From positions 868,001-932,000 of the forward strand of contig NZ_AEUT02000001.1 in assembly GCF_000187935.1 (NCBI RefSeq): a stretch of DNA of 64,000 bases, read 5' to 3'. Positions 1 to 9,107 of the stretch are shown here, piece after piece; the first letter of the stretch is position 1, and each line of letters begins with the position of its first letter. This DNA comes from Streptococcus parauberis NCFD 2020 (GTDB lineage: Bacteria; Bacillota; Bacilli; Lactobacillales; Streptococcaceae). A program made the position numbers and the translations under genes. The notes under the pieces are model-generated. The model searched no databases and was not told the DNA's origin. It worked only from the letters and a program-made list of their open reading frames with translations.

Positions 1-298
1 TAGCCGAAAGGAGGATATTATTTTTTCGATTTTCTCTGAGTAGTTGACGATTCTTTTCACTGATTACAACGCCACCGCCTGTTGAAATAATGATATTCCC
101 TTCTTTTGTCATTAATTCCTCCAGAAGAGCTGACTCAACCTGTCGAAATGCTTCTTCCCCTTGATGAGCAAAAAAATCTGAAATCGACATGCCTACTCGC
201 TCTTCAATTATTAAATCCATATCCAAAAAATTATCATCCAAGAAAGAACCAATCGTGGTCTTTCCAGCACCCATAAATCCTAATAATACTTTAGCCAT
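1..298 (-). CDS. aroK: Shikimate kinase, N-terminal part (gene runs off the window)
   Basis: Phosphorylates shikimate to shikimate 3-phosphate in the chorismate pathway, in the cytoplasm. The visible 99 residues begin MAKVLLGFMGAGKTTIG, with the Walker A P-loop at residues 8-16, the acidic DMD segment near residue 30 and a GGGV motif near residue 80, all in the order seen in shikimate kinases. The C-terminal part lies beyond base 1. The ATG overlaps the end of aroA by 8 bases, and a GAAAGGATT ribosome-binding site sits inside the aroA coding end, so the two are translationally coupled. Family assignment is secure. Confidence 0.93.
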   Translation of the reverse strand, partial: MAKVLLGFMGAGKTTIGSFLDDNFLDMDLIIEERVGMSISDFFAHQGEEAFRQVESALLEELMTKEGNIIISTGGGVVISEKNRQLLRENRKNNILLSA

Positions 299-1574
299 TA
301 CTAATCCTTTCTAAATCTGTTAAAAATGATGGATAGCTTGTCGCAATTGCTTGAGATCCTGATAAGTCGACACTCCCATCATTAACAACTAAGCTAGCAA
401 TAACAGCCATCATTGCTAAGCGGTGATCCAAATGGGCATCAACTTTCCCACCACGCAATTGATTTGGTCCATTAATAATCATACCATCTGACTTAGCTTC
501 AATAGCAACGCCAAAGGTTGATAAGATTTCAGTCACAAGTGCAATCCGATCTGATTCTTTCACTCGTAATTCCTCAGCATCACTAATGGTTGTTTGTCCT
601 TTAGCTTGACTAGCAAGCAAGGCAATAATCGGTAATTCATCAATCAAGCGTGGAATTAACTGACCAGAAATTTCAGTCGCTTTAAGTTGGGAATAACGGA
701 CTCTAATTGTAGCCGACTGGTTGACTTTGTCTTCGTCAGTCAATTCTATCATTCCACCCATTGCTTTAACAACATCTAGAACACCTGTACGCGTCTTGTT
801 AATCCCGACATTAGTTAGCATAATATCTGAACCCGGAACAATCAAAGCAGCTACAATCCAAAATGCGGCACTTGAGATATCACCTGGGACTTTAAACCTC
901 TGCGCTTTTAAAGATTGAGGACCATTAATGGTTATTTCCTTACCCTGCACAGCAATTTCCCCACCAAACTGACGAATCATTTCTTCTGTGTGGTTTCGGG
1001 TCAACTCTTTTTCGATGACTTTAGTTTGTCCCTTGGCCTGAATCGCAGCCAGCAAGATAGCCGACTTCACCTGAGCAGAAGCTATCGGAAGATGATAAGT
1101 AATCGGTTTAAGCTCTGCTACTTCCTCAATAAACAATGGTGGATTAGCTTTTTGCGTCTGTCCTTCAATTTTGGCACCCATTCCTTGCAAAGGAATGGTA
1201 ATCCGATCCATAGGTCTGTTACTCAAGCTGGCATCGCCAACTAATCTTGTTGAAAAATTTTGACCAGCTAACAAGCCTGAAATTAAGCGCATTGAGGTTC
1301 CTGAATTGCCCATATCTAAGTCCTGGTTAGGTTTGGTTAAACCTTTTAGTCCTTTACCATAGACATAAGTCAAATGTCCTTCTTGAACAATCTTAATCCC
1401 CATTGCTTGAAATACTTTCATCGTCGCTAAAACATCTTCACTGAGCAATAAGTCTTCAATAACGGTGACCCCTTCAGCAATAGCTCCAAAAATGAGTGAC
1501 CGGTGACTAATCGATTTATCCCCAGGTACAGTAATCTTTCCATGTAATCCATTTTTAGTGGCTTTTAATAACAT
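291..1574 (-). CDS. aroA: 3-phosphoshikimate 1-carboxyvinyltransferase (EPSP synthase)
   Basis: Joins shikimate 3-phosphate and phosphoenolpyruvate to give EPSP, the sixth step of the shikimate pathway. The 427 residues match the usual length. Visible motifs are PGDKSISHRS (Lys20, Ser21 and Arg25 bind substrate), GNSGTSMR near residue 90, RPMDR, SAQVKSA in the middle and DHRLAMM near the C-terminus. The RPM and SAQVK forms are those of class II enzymes such as that of S. pneumoniae, which tolerate glyphosate; that property is inferred. A GAAAGGGATT ribosome-binding site precedes the ATG. It is followed by aroK with an 8-base overlap. Confidence 0.97.
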   Translation of the reverse strand: MLLKATKNGLHGKITVPGDKSISHRSLIFGAIAEGVTVIEDLLLSEDVLATMKVFQAMGIKIVQEGHLTYVYGKGLKGLTKPNQDLDMGNSGTSMRLISGLLAGQNFSTRLVGDASLSNRPMDRITIPLQGMGAKIEGQTQKANPPLFIEEVAELKPITYHLPIASAQVKSAILLAAIQAKGQTKVIEKELTRNHTEEMIRQFGGEIAVQGKEITINGPQSLKAQRFKVPGDISSAAFWIVAALIVPGSDIMLTNVGINKTRTGVLDVVKAMGGMIELTDEDKVNQSATIRVRYSQLKATEISGQLIPRLIDELPIIALLASQAKGQTTISDAEELRVKESDRIALVTEILSTFGVAIEAKSDGMIINGPNQLRGGKVDAHLDHRLAMMAVIASLVVNDGSVDLSGSQAIATSYPSFLTDLERISNG

Positions 1575-1613
1575 TTAATCCCTTTCATCAACCTTAATAC
1601 TTTTATTTTACAG

Positions 1614-1651
1614 AAAAAAATAAGCTTTTCAAGATAGAATAGCTTATTTTT
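1614..1651 (-). terminator. Intrinsic terminator after the yihY-type gene
   Basis: On the minus strand AATAAGCT and AGCTTATT arms enclose a loop of about 15 bases and are followed by a run of seven T. It overlaps the stop codon of the upstream membrane-protein gene and separates it from aroA. Confidence 0.75.
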
Positions 1652-2576
1652 GTTGTTTGTGTTTACCAAATCTTCTTTTAAAAACCGATACAATATCGCT
1701 ACTACGGCCTTCTAACTTACCTTGATCAATTTCCTGATAAGTCGCATTAAATATTGCCCCTAAAATTAAAATCCTTGCTAAAAAAATAAACCATAACATG
1801 ATAATGAAAATCATGACCGAACCAAAGGTTTTAATATCGACCATTTTTTCCACATTGACGACAACATAATGACCAATCAAATTACTTAAGAAAGTCATTA
1901 CAAACCCTGTAAATAAAGCTCCAGGCATAATGTAACGGATTTTCTTGATACGAATATTAGGTAGCAAGAAGTAAAGAGCCATTAAACCAAGCAAAATTAT
2001 AATAATTGTAACTGGCTGGATTAAAGTCAAAAAAAGACTAGTTAAACCATCACTCAAATGATAATGATTATCCATTACTTGAATTGCTGCTTTTGAAAAG
2101 GTAGAAAAAATAAGGACAAAGGCTAGTAAGAATAAAATAAAGATACTGGCCAAGAGACCAACTAGGTGCCCTAGCAGAAAATCCCTATGTGGTGAAGCAT
2201 CATAGGCTTTGTTGATTGCCCTCTGCAAAGAAGTTAAACTTTTAGACATGGTCCAGAGACCAGTAAAAGTCGCTACTCCCAAAACACCTCCTGCTGGTTT
2301 AGAAAAGATATTAATGACAACAGATCTGGCTGATTGGTAGATGTCATTAGGTAGACTCTGCTTCATTAATTGAAGCAAATCCCTAATATCAATATTCAGA
2401 TAAGGGAAAATATTGGCCGCGATAACAATCAAGGGAAAGACTGTTAAAATCAAATAATAAGCTACGGCTATCGAAGATAAATCCATTTCAGCACTTTGAA
2501 AGTGCCTCAAAAAAGCCTTTATAGTCTCATTTTGAAACTTTGAAGAGACTTTATCAAGGAATTTTTTTTTCTCCAT
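1644..2576 (-). CDS. YihY/BrkB-family integral membrane protein
   Basis: A protein of about 310 residues with six or so hydrophobic segments and the YihY signature near the N-terminus (AVAYYLILTVFPLIVIAAN), then GLWTMSKSLTSLQRAIN. The family was once called ribonuclease BN but is now regarded as a membrane protein of unknown transport function. The start chosen is the ATG at 2576 (MEKKKFLDKV), because the longer frame would run about 95 bases into map. AAGGAGAAG upstream supports this start. Only one base separates it from the map stop, so the two are cotranscribed. The basic C-terminus (FKRRFGKHKQQK) is probably cytoplasmic. Confidence 0.88.
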   Translation of the reverse strand: MEKKKFLDKVSSKFQNETIKAFLRHFQSAEMDLSSIAVAYYLILTVFPLIVIAANIFPYLNIDIRDLLQLMKQSLPNDIYQSARSVVINIFSKPAGGVLGVATFTGLWTMSKSLTSLQRAINKAYDASPHRDFLLGHLVGLLASIFILFLLAFVLIFSTFSKAAIQVMDNHYHLSDGLTSLFLTLIQPVTIIIILLGLMALYFLLPNIRIKKIRYIMPGALFTGFVMTFLSNLIGHYVVVNVEKMVDIKTFGSVMIFIIMLWFIFLARILILGAIFNATYQEIDQGKLEGRSSDIVSVFKRRFGKHKQQK

Positions 2577-2577
2577 A

Positions 2578-3438
2578 TTAGTAAGTTCTTTCTTCTCCTT
2601 GGCTTGTAAGAATACGTGGTCCATCTTTGGTGATAACAAATTGATGTTCATATTGACAAGATAAACCACCATCTAAAGTTTTATGAGCCCAACCTGTTTT
2701 CATGTCAGTATCAATTTCCCAAGTTCCAGTATTGATCATTGGTTCAATCGTTAATACCATCCCCTCCTTAAGTCGTAATCCACGCCCTGCAATTCCATAA
2801 TTAGGAACCATAGGTTCTTCGTGCATTGTTGGTCCAACGCCATGTCCAACTAAATCACGGACTACACCATAGCCACGACTTTCAGCATACTCTTGAATAA
2901 CTGCGCCAATGTCTCCAATACGATTCCCAATGACTGCTTTCTCAATTCCCAAGTACATTGCTTCTTTTGTAACATCCATTAAGTTTTGTACTTCTTCAGA
3001 TGGTTTACCAACTGCGTAGGCCCAACAAGAATCCGCTAAACCACCTGTATAAGGTTCTGTCAACTTCTTTAATTGTGCAACGTTGTCAAAGTCTAATTTC
3101 GAAACATCCACTATTTCTTTGTCTAAAGGTTCGCTTAAAACAGTATCTACTTTTAACAAATCTCCTTCTTGGAGGATATAGTGACGTGGAAAAGCATGTG
3201 CTACTTCATCATTTAAACCACAACAAGTAGCATATGGGTAATCCATAAGATGGCCTTCAACTCCGATTTGCAATGGCAAAACATTTTCTTCCTTACAACG
3301 CTTGCGGACATATTCTTCAACTTCCCACATATCAGCGCCTGGTTTAATAATCTCACGTAAGCCGATGTGGATACTTGCTAGAAAATCACCAGCTTTATCC
3401 ATAGCTTCAATTTCACGTGCAGATTTCAATGTAATCAT
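2578..3438 (-). CDS. map: Type I methionine aminopeptidase
   Basis: Removes the initiator methionine from nascent proteins in the cytoplasm. Metal ligands can be read as Asp98 (KVDTV), a second Asp near 136 (LADSC), His199 (LVGHGVG), Glu232 (IEPM) and a Glu near 264 (CQYEHQF). The two Asp ligands are about 38 residues apart instead of about 11, because of an insert starting after LSEPLDKEIVDV. An insert at this place is characteristic of streptococcal enzymes. At 286 residues the protein is accordingly longer than the E. coli enzyme. It is followed at one base by the yihY-type gene. Confidence 0.97.
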   Translation of the reverse strand: MITLKSAREIEAMDKAGDFLASIHIGLREIIKPGADMWEVEEYVRKRCKEENVLPLQIGVEGHLMDYPYATCCGLNDEVAHAFPRHYILQEGDLLKVDTVLSEPLDKEIVDVSKLDFDNVAQLKKLTEPYTGGLADSCWAYAVGKPSEEVQNLMDVTKEAMYLGIEKAVIGNRIGDIGAVIQEYAESRGYGVVRDLVGHGVGPTMHEEPMVPNYGIAGRGLRLKEGMVLTIEPMINTGTWEIDTDMKTGWAHKTLDGGLSCQYEHQFVITKDGPRILTSQGEERTY

Positions 3439-3461
3439 GTAAATAATACTCCTTAAAAATT

Positions 3462-4745
3462 TTAATTAATTCGAGTAGAAACAACAGCTTTCGCAATTAT
3501 CTGTTCTTCTACATATAGTTCGATATCTATTGTACCGCTTCTTCTTGTCTCTGAAATAATTTTTGGATGAATTGTCAATAAGTCATCAATCTGTGCGGCA
3601 TGTAAAAAGTATATCATCATTTGTTCAATAATTACATTTTTTTGATATTTTCGATTGAAAACTTTTAAAGTTATTTCCTTTAATATTTCAGAAACAACGC
3701 CTTGAGCTAAATTCCCAGAATTATCAATCATACTTGGTTCAACATGAATCGAGAACTCATTTTGATTTTCTTCCATATGAGATAATAATTGATTACTGTA
3801 GGTATCCTTAATCTCAGATTGATTATTTTGCATATATTCCAAGGCTAATCTACGTGTGATTATCCCCAATATTTTTTGATTTTCATCGACTACAGGCATC
3901 ATATTTAAGTCTTCAAATATCATTTTTTGACTAACATTTGCTAGGCTCGTATGTGGTGACGTTGTAATCGGACTTTTTGTCATCACCTCTTTAATATTGA
4001 CATTTGATTTTTGATTTACTACATCGCGCATGCTGATAAAGCCAGTAACAGTCCCATCCTTTTTAATAATTGGAAAACGTACTTGTTTAGTTTTTTTAAT
4101 TAATTGATTAAGATCATCAATCGTACTATCGTCGTATAAAAAACCATATTGGGACAGCGGAAGCATAATTTCATCTACTGTTTTTAAATCTGTTTTAATT
4201 CTAAAACTCATTAGAGCATGATTAATTAAGGTCGCAACAGTAAATGTATCATATTGACTAACCATAACTGGTATTCCCAAGCTATCTGCTGTTTTAATAA
4301 CTGCTTTAGAAATAGCAAAACCACCAGTAACTAATATGGCATTCCTACTTTCCAAGGCCAATAATTGGATATGCTCTCGGTCCCCAACAATTAGTAGGCC
4401 ACCTTTTGAAAGGTACTTACTGACATTATTTCTAGTCATTGCTCCAATAAAAAATTTACTGAATTCATTACTTAAACCTTCACGGCCTGCAACAACTGTC
4501 GAATCACTTATCCGAGCAACTTCTGTAAAAGTTAATTTTTCAATAGCTACACGTGATTTCTTTTCAACCCGAACCGTGCCACTTCGCGGTTTCGTTTCAA
4601 CAATTCCACGATTTTCAGCTTCTTTAATAGCACGATATGCAGTACCATCACTTACATTTAAATGGTTAGAAATACTTCTAACACTAACTCTTTTGCCAAT
4701 TGCTAACTTTTCTAGATAGTCTAATATTTCTTGATGTTTACTCAT
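3462..4745 (-). CDS. YtoI-like regulator: winged HTH, DRTGG, paired CBS and hotdog domains
   Basis: A 427-residue cytoplasmic protein with a clear domain order. Residues 1-60 are a helix-turn-helix (VSDGTAYRAIKEAENRGIVE). Residues 75-185 are a DRTGG-like domain (LLIVGDREHIQLLAL, ILVTGG). Residues 195-310 are two CBS domains (GFISMRDVVN, LGIITRRLALEYMQ), which usually bind adenine nucleotides. The last 110 residues look like a thioesterase-type hotdog fold. This is the architecture of Bacillus YtoI. The ligand and target genes are unknown. The start overlaps the end of the upstream acetyltransferase gene by 8 bases, so the two are probably coupled. Confidence 0.85.
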   Translation of the reverse strand: MSKHQEILDYLEKLAIGKRVSVRSISNHLNVSDGTAYRAIKEAENRGIVETKPRSGTVRVEKKSRVAIEKLTFTEVARISDSTVVAGREGLSNEFSKFFIGAMTRNNVSKYLSKGGLLIVGDREHIQLLALESRNAILVTGGFAISKAVIKTADSLGIPVMVSQYDTFTVATLINHALMSFRIKTDLKTVDEIMLPLSQYGFLYDDSTIDDLNQLIKKTKQVRFPIIKKDGTVTGFISMRDVVNQKSNVNIKEVMTKSPITTSPHTSLANVSQKMIFEDLNMMPVVDENQKILGIITRRLALEYMQNNQSEIKDTYSNQLLSHMEENQNEFSIHVEPSMIDNSGNLAQGVVSEILKEITLKVFNRKYQKNVIIEQMMIYFLHAAQIDDLLTIHPKIISETRRSGTIDIELYVEEQIIAKAVVSTRIN

Positions 4746-5289
4746 TATGATATCCTATTTTCATTTGATATTTGAGATACTGTTTCATTTGGTGTGTATA
4801 ACGGTCGCTTCCTTTAAACTGAGACACAAGCTTAAATCCAGATTTTACTGCAACCTGTTGACTTGCATTATTTTCCAAATGTGTTATGATGACTAAATTT
4901 TTTAAACCTAATTCTTTAAAAGCTAAGAAAACAATATTTTTGACAGCTTCTGTCATAAATCCCTGATTCCTATAGGCTGAATTTAAAACGTAACCGAGTT
5001 CTGAACAAGCCTTTTTGAAATCTAAATTTTCCAGTCTAATGATACCAATCATTTTTTGACTAGATTTTTCAGTAATAGCCCAAATCCCTAATGGTGATTT
5101 AAGAAATGAATGACTAAAAAGATAATCACTTTCATTTTTACTGAGACAAGCGGGGAAAACAAAAGAAAGATTTTCAAAATCATTGCTGATTTCATAAAAA
5201 TCTTCTGAGTCAAAATAAGACAGAGGACGCAAAAGTAATCTTTCTGTTTCAAAATAAGAATACTTTGCCAAAGCTGTCCAAATATCCAT
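4738..5289 (-). CDS. GNAT-family N-acetyltransferase (RimJ/RimL type)
   Basis: 183 residues beginning with the RimJ-type FETERLLLRPL segment, followed by SELGYVLNSAYRNQGFMTEAV, which contains the Q/RxxGxA/G-like acetyl-CoA binding loop, and by ENNASQQVAVKSGF at the end of the fold. Such enzymes move an acetyl group from acetyl-CoA to an amine, often the N-terminus of a ribosomal protein, but the substrate cannot be told here. AAAGGGG precedes the ATG. It lies first in a two-gene unit with the YtoI-like regulator. Confidence 0.85.
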   Translation of the reverse strand: MDIWTALAKYSYFETERLLLRPLSYFDSEDFYEISNDFENLSFVFPACLSKNESDYLFSHSFLKSPLGIWAITEKSSQKMIGIIRLENLDFKKACSELGYVLNSAYRNQGFMTEAVKNIVFLAFKELGLKNLVIITHLENNASQQVAVKSGFKLVSQFKGSDRYTHQMKQYLKYQMKIGYHNE

Positions 5290-5386
5290 TTTAACCCCTT
5301 TTTATTTGTTAATAATCACTTTATTATAACAAATAAAATATAATTTTTCTATAACAGATAGTGTTTTTTGTAAACTGTATTAATTC

Positions 5387-5414
5387 AGAAAAAAAAGCCC
5401 ACAAAAGCGGACTT
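5387..5414 (-). terminator. Intrinsic terminator after the gntR-family gene
   Basis: On the minus strand AAGTCCGC, TTTT, GTGGGCTT form an 8-pair stem with two G-U pairs, followed by a run of T. Confidence 0.8.
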
Positions 5415-5419
5415 TGACA

Positions 5420-6067
5420 TTATTTATTGGATAACTGATATAAAAATAGGTACTTATTCATTAAATCTTCTGCCATAACAGAATTCTTTGTTTTAAAAGC
5501 AACCAAAAATGCTTCATAAACATTTATCAGCTCTTTTTTATATTTTTTATAATTTGTATTAGCAACTAATAATGTTGGCAAAAACCTTTCAATAACAATA
5601 TTTTCACTATATTTAGCTAACAATTTATGGAATTCAGTATCTAAATGTTTAATCTCGGGAAGTTCATTTTTCAAGGCAAGTATAATTTTCAATAACAGAT
5701 TTTCAATAACTTCAAGTTGGTCTGTTTTTATATTTTGGGCTGCCAAACTTGCCATTTTAGGTTCAACTAGTAATCTGATAGCGAACATATCTGAAATTAA
5801 GGTTTCACTATTCTTTAATATGGAAAAACCAAAGGGATCTTCTGAAACACCCCTTTTTGGGCTAATAAAAGTACCTGAACCTTGCTTTACTTCTAAAATA
5901 TTTCTAGCTACTAGAGTTCGTACAGCTTCTCTAATTGTACTTCTTCCGACATTTAAATCTTCAGCTAGTTCAAACTCATTCGGCAATTTTGCTCCAGTTT
6001 CATAATTTCGTTCCAATATTAAGTCTAATAATTGATCAACTTTCTGTCCAACTAGTGGTTTTTCCAT
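5420..6067 (-). CDS. GntR-family (FadR-type) transcriptional regulator
   Basis: 215 residues. The N-terminal winged helix (residues 8-75) has the GntR signature: KLPNEFELAEDLNVGRSTIREAVRTLVARNILEVKQGSGTFI in outline. The all-helical remainder (AIRLLVEPKMASLAAQNI, then a TEFHKLLAKYSEN segment) is the FCD effector domain of FadR-type regulators, with the EFH of the metal site recognisable. The effector is unknown; many relatives sense sugar acids or organic acids. It stands alone between terminators. A TTGTACAA palindrome at its promoter -10 suggests it represses itself. Confidence 0.88.
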   Translation of the reverse strand: MEKPLVGQKVDQLLDLILERNYETGAKLPNEFELAEDLNVGRSTIREAVRTLVARNILEVKQGSGTFISPKRGVSEDPFGFSILKNSETLISDMFAIRLLVEPKMASLAAQNIKTDQLEVIENLLLKIILALKNELPEIKHLDTEFHKLLAKYSENIVIERFLPTLLVANTNYKKYKKELINVYEAFLVAFKTKNSVMAEDLMNKYLFLYQLSNK

Positions 6068-6099
6068 ATTACTCTACCTTTCATTATCTCTTATCACCA

Positions 6100-6107
6100 T
6101 TGTACAA
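6100..6107. promoter_or_regulatory. TTGTACAA palindrome over the -10 of the gntR-family gene
   Basis: On the minus strand TTGTGA, 18 bases and TACAAT form a plausible promoter. The palindrome TTGTACAA covers its -10 box. FadR-type GntR proteins bind short GT/AC palindromes, so autoregulation is a reasonable guess, but no second copy of the site was found nearby. Confidence 0.4.
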
Positions 6108-6165
6108 GATTTTATTCAATAATCACAAACAAATGTTATTAAGTTCAAAAATTTATCATCAGACA

Positions 6166-6197
6166 ACAAAAAAGAGGACCATTCGTCCTCTTTTGTT
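6166..6197 (-). terminator. Intrinsic terminator after murA
   Basis: Minus strand: AAAAGAGGAC, short loop, GTCCTCTTTT and a T run, starting at the murA stop codon. Confidence 0.85.
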
Positions 6198-7457
6198 TTA
6201 TTCTTCAATTAATTGTATGTCTGCGCCTAATGCTTGTAGTTTTTCTATGATATTAGCATAGCCACGTAAAATAAATTCTATATTCGTTATTTCTGTTCTG
6301 CCTTCGGCCATTAGTCCCGCAGTTACTAGTGCTGCACCTGCTCGCAAGTCAGTAGCTTTGACTTGTGCACCGCTTAATTGATTAGGACCATGGTAGACAA
6401 TTTTGCCACCTTTTAGGGAAATATCAGCGCCCATACGAGCCATTTCTGGGACATGGTTGACCCGTTTTTCATAAATCGTATCAACAATTGATCCCATGCC
6501 CTCTGTTGTAAGCAGTAATGGTGTTAATGGTTGTTGTAGATCTGTTGCAAAACCAGGATATGGTGAGGTTTTAATGGTTACAGCTTTCAATTTATCTTGT
6601 TTTTCAACAAAAATTGAATCTTCCTCAATAGTCATCCGAACTCCCATTTCTTCAAGTTTCGCAATAAAACTTTCTAAATGTTCATATAAGACATTTGTTA
6701 CCTTTATCCCTGTTCCAATTGCTGCTGCCATTGCAATATAAGTACCAGCTTCAATTCTGTCAGGAATAACTTGGTGAGTTGTTGAGCCTAATTTTGTAAC
6801 TCCTTCAATAGTTATAATATCTGTTCCCGCTCCACGAATATGAGCCCCCATATTATTTAAAAGCGTTGCAATATCAATAATTTCTGGTTCACGCGCGGCA
6901 TTTTCAATGACAGTCTTACCATTTGCTTTTGTAGCAGCAAGCATTGTATTGATTGTCGCACCTACACTGACTGTATCCATGTAGATATGTGCGCCATGCA
7001 GTTCACCTTCATTAACGGCAATATGCATATTTTCACCAACATAAGATACTTTAGCTCCCATTGCTTCAAAAGCTTTCAAATGTAAGTCAATTGGTCTTGG
7101 CCCCAAATCACAACCACCTGGTAGACCGACAGTAGCTTGACCAAAACGTCCAAGTAAACTTCCATAAAAATAATAAGAAGCTCTCAAACTATTAATTTTA
7201 CCAAAAGGAATTGGTTGACTAATTACTGTTCTAGGATCAATTGTAAGTGAATCGTTCTGACGAGTAATTTTGGCACCCATCAATTCCATGATTTCAATTA
7301 AACTATCCACATCACTGATTGATGGAACTCCATCCAATGTGACAACATCATCAGCTAGCATAATCGCTGGGATTAAGGCAACAACACTATTTTTTGCACC
7401 GGAGACAGCAACTTCTCCTGATAAAGGTTTTCCACCATTAATTATAATTTTACGCAT
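6198..7457 (-). CDS. murA: UDP-N-acetylglucosamine 1-carboxyvinyltransferase
   Basis: First committed step of peptidoglycan synthesis: transfers enolpyruvate from PEP to UDP-GlcNAc. The 419 residues are the usual length. The catalytic cysteine, the target of fosfomycin, is Cys116 in [13 protein letters not shown], and the substrate lysine lies in [13 protein letters not shown] near residue 22. Streptococci carry two paralogues (MurA and MurZ). Sequence reading alone does not tell which this is, so the symbol is generic. AGGAT lies just before the ATG. The gene is monocistronic by its flanking terminator. Confidence 0.95.
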   Translation of the reverse strand: MRKIIINGGKPLSGEVAVSGAKNSVVALIPAIMLADDVVTLDGVPSISDVDSLIEIMELMGAKITRQNDSLTIDPRTVISQPIPFGKINSLRASYYFYGSLLGRFGQATVGLPGGCDLGPRPIDLHLKAFEAMGAKVSYVGENMHIAVNEGELHGAHIYMDTVSVGATINTMLAATKANGKTVIENAAREPEIIDIATLLNNMGAHIRGAGTDIITIEGVTKLGSTTHQVIPDRIEAGTYIAMAAAIGTGIKVTNVLYEHLESFIAKLEEMGVRMTIEEDSIFVEKQDKLKAVTIKTSPYPGFATDLQQPLTPLLLTTEGMGSIVDTIYEKRVNHVPEMARMGADISLKGGKIVYHGPNQLSGAQVKATDLRAGAALVTAGLMAEGRTEITNIEFILRGYANIIEKLQALGADIQLIEE

Positions 7458-7559
7458 ACATCCTAAACTTTCTTATACTTGAATTCAACCTTATCATTTT
7501 ATCATAATTTTAGAAACATTACAATCTAACTTCTTGTGAATTTTGCCTTCAACTCAAGC

Positions 7560-7584
7560 AAAAAGGACACCATATGGCATCCTC
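7560..7584 (-). terminator. Intrinsic terminator after metK
   Basis: Minus strand: GGATGCCATATGGTGTCC folds into a near-perfect hairpin, followed by TTTTTG. Confidence 0.75.
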
Positions 7585-7593
7585 TTAATTTTA

Positions 7594-8787
7594 TTATTTT
7601 AACAAGAAGTTTTTCAATTCATCAACTTTATCACATTTTTCCCATGGTAAATCAATGTCAGTACGACCCATATGACCATAAGCTGCCGTTTGACGATAGA
7701 TTGGACGTTTCAAATCTAACATTTTGATAATACCAGCCGGACGTAAATCAAATAACTGACGAACAGCTTTTTCGATTTTTGCTTCTGGAAGAATCGCAGA
7801 GCCGAAGGTATCAATACGAACAGACACAGGATGTGCCACACCAATTGCGTAAGCTAATTGAACTTCTGCTTTCTTGGCCAAGCCAGCAGCGACAATATTT
7901 TTAGCAATGTAACGCGCTGCGTAAGAAGCAGAGCGATCAACTTTAGTAGCATCTTTACCAGAAAAGGCCCCGCCACCGTGACGCGAATAACCACCGTATG
8001 TATCTACAATAATCTTACGTCCTGTTAAACCAGAATCACCTTGAGGGCCTCCAATAACAAAACGACCAGTCGGATTAATGAAATACTTAGTTTGGTCATC
8101 TAAAAATTGATTTGGAATAACTGATTTGATAACTTTTTCAATTAAATCAGTATGAATGGTTTCATTTGAAACATCTGGATCATGTTGTGTAGAAATAACG
8201 ACAGTATCAACACGAAGTGGTTGATCATTTTCATCATATTCGACAGTAACTTGTGATTTGGCATCAGGTCTCAAATAAGCTAATTGGTTTGATTTTCTCA
8301 AGTCAGCTAATTTCTTAACTAATTTGTGTGATAAAGAAATTGGTAATGGCATCAGTTCAGGTGTTTCATCAATAGCAAACCCAAACATCAAGCCTTGATC
8401 ACCAGCTCCAATTAAATTTAAGTCATCAACTTCCTTGCTTTCGCGTACTTCCAAGGCTTCATTGACACCTTGAGCAATATCTGATGATTGCTCAACAAGT
8501 GATGGATGTACACCAACTGAATCGGCAGAAAAACCATATTCCGCTTTTGTGTAACCAATTTCAGCAATGGTATCTCGAACAACACGGTTGATATCAACAT
8601 AAGCTGAAGTTGAAATTTCTCCAAAAACATGAACCGACCCTGTATAAACAACTGTTTCTGCTGCTACGTGAGCATCAGGATCTTGAGTGAGAATTTCGTC
8701 TAAAATAGCATCTGAAATTTGATCCGCGATTTTATCTGGATGGCCTTCCGATACAGATTCAGACGTAAATAATTTACGTTCTGACAT
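7594..8787 (-). CDS. metK: S-adenosylmethionine synthetase
   Basis: Makes S-adenosylmethionine from methionine and ATP. The 397 residues carry the family signatures [16 protein letters not shown] (residues 16-31), [12 protein letters not shown] near residue 120 and [17 protein letters not shown] near residue 265. The ribosome-binding site is the GGGGGAC run at 8794-8800, which is also the 3' arm of an SMK-type riboswitch, so SAM shuts off its own synthesis at translation. The gene is single, with a terminator after it. Confidence 0.97.
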   Translation of the reverse strand: MSERKLFTSESVSEGHPDKIADQISDAILDEILTQDPDAHVAAETVVYTGSVHVFGEISTSAYVDINRVVRDTIAEIGYTKAEYGFSADSVGVHPSLVEQSSDIAQGVNEALEVRESKEVDDLNLIGAGDQGLMFGFAIDETPELMPLPISLSHKLVKKLADLRKSNQLAYLRPDAKSQVTVEYDENDQPLRVDTVVISTQHDPDVSNETIHTDLIEKVIKSVIPNQFLDDQTKYFINPTGRFVIGGPQGDSGLTGRKIIVDTYGGYSRHGGGAFSGKDATKVDRSASYAARYIAKNIVAAGLAKKAEVQLAYAIGVAHPVSVRIDTFGSAILPEAKIEKAVRQLFDLRPAGIIKMLDLKRPIYRQTAAYGHMGRTDIDLPWEKCDKVDELKNFLLK

Positions 8788-8793
8788 AAAAAT

Positions 8794-8972
8794 GTCCCCC
8801 TTTTAATAAAAGTATATGGCAAAAAGCCTTCGCAAGGAAAAGTTACTAATAACTAAGTTTTATAATATAGCAACTACCGAATAAACAATAGTTACTTTAG
8901 TGACATGTTTTACTTGCGAGTCAAAAAGTTACAAAGCACTAGCAGTTTGCACTGCTACCTTTTCGGGACTAA
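8794..8972 (-). ncRNA. SMK box (SAM-III) translational riboswitch of metK
   Basis: On the minus strand the leader reads AGUCCCGAAAAGG, a 7-pair hairpin (UAGCAGU/ACUGCUA), then GUGCUUUGUAACUUUUU, which is the SMK consensus core. Its GUCCC (8965-8969) pairs with the metK Shine-Dalgarno GGGGGAC (8794-8800). In known SMK boxes SAM stabilises this pairing and blocks ribosome binding. The two arms are about 165 bases apart. The linker holds its own closing stem (UCGCAAG at 8913-8919 with CUUGCGA at 8830-8836), which would bring them together. Confidence 0.88.
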
Positions 8973-8983
8973 TTAACTTTTCT

Positions 8984-8989
8984 ATTATA
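8984..8989 (-). promoter_or_regulatory. metK promoter -10
   Basis: TATAAT on the minus strand lies about 15 bases before the SMK core. No good -35 is seen at 17 bases. Transcription would start just before the riboswitch. Confidence 0.6.
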
Positions 8990-9073
8990 CACATTTTTGA
9001 ATTATTTTACGAGTACTATTTTTAAAAGGTTTGTAAAAGTTTGATTTTTTCCTGTCTTTTCAGTCATGTGAAC

Positions 9074-9101
9074 TTGAAATATCAGGCGAATATACTATAC
9101 T
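9074..9101 (+). promoter_or_regulatory. birA promoter, predicted leaderless
   Basis: TTGAAA, 16 bases, TATACT. The -10 ends only 6 bases before the birA ATG and there is no Shine-Dalgarno, so transcription should begin at or next to the A of the start codon. It is the only member of the leaderless set here without a TGN extension. Confidence 0.65.
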
Positions 9102-9107
9102 AGTTCT

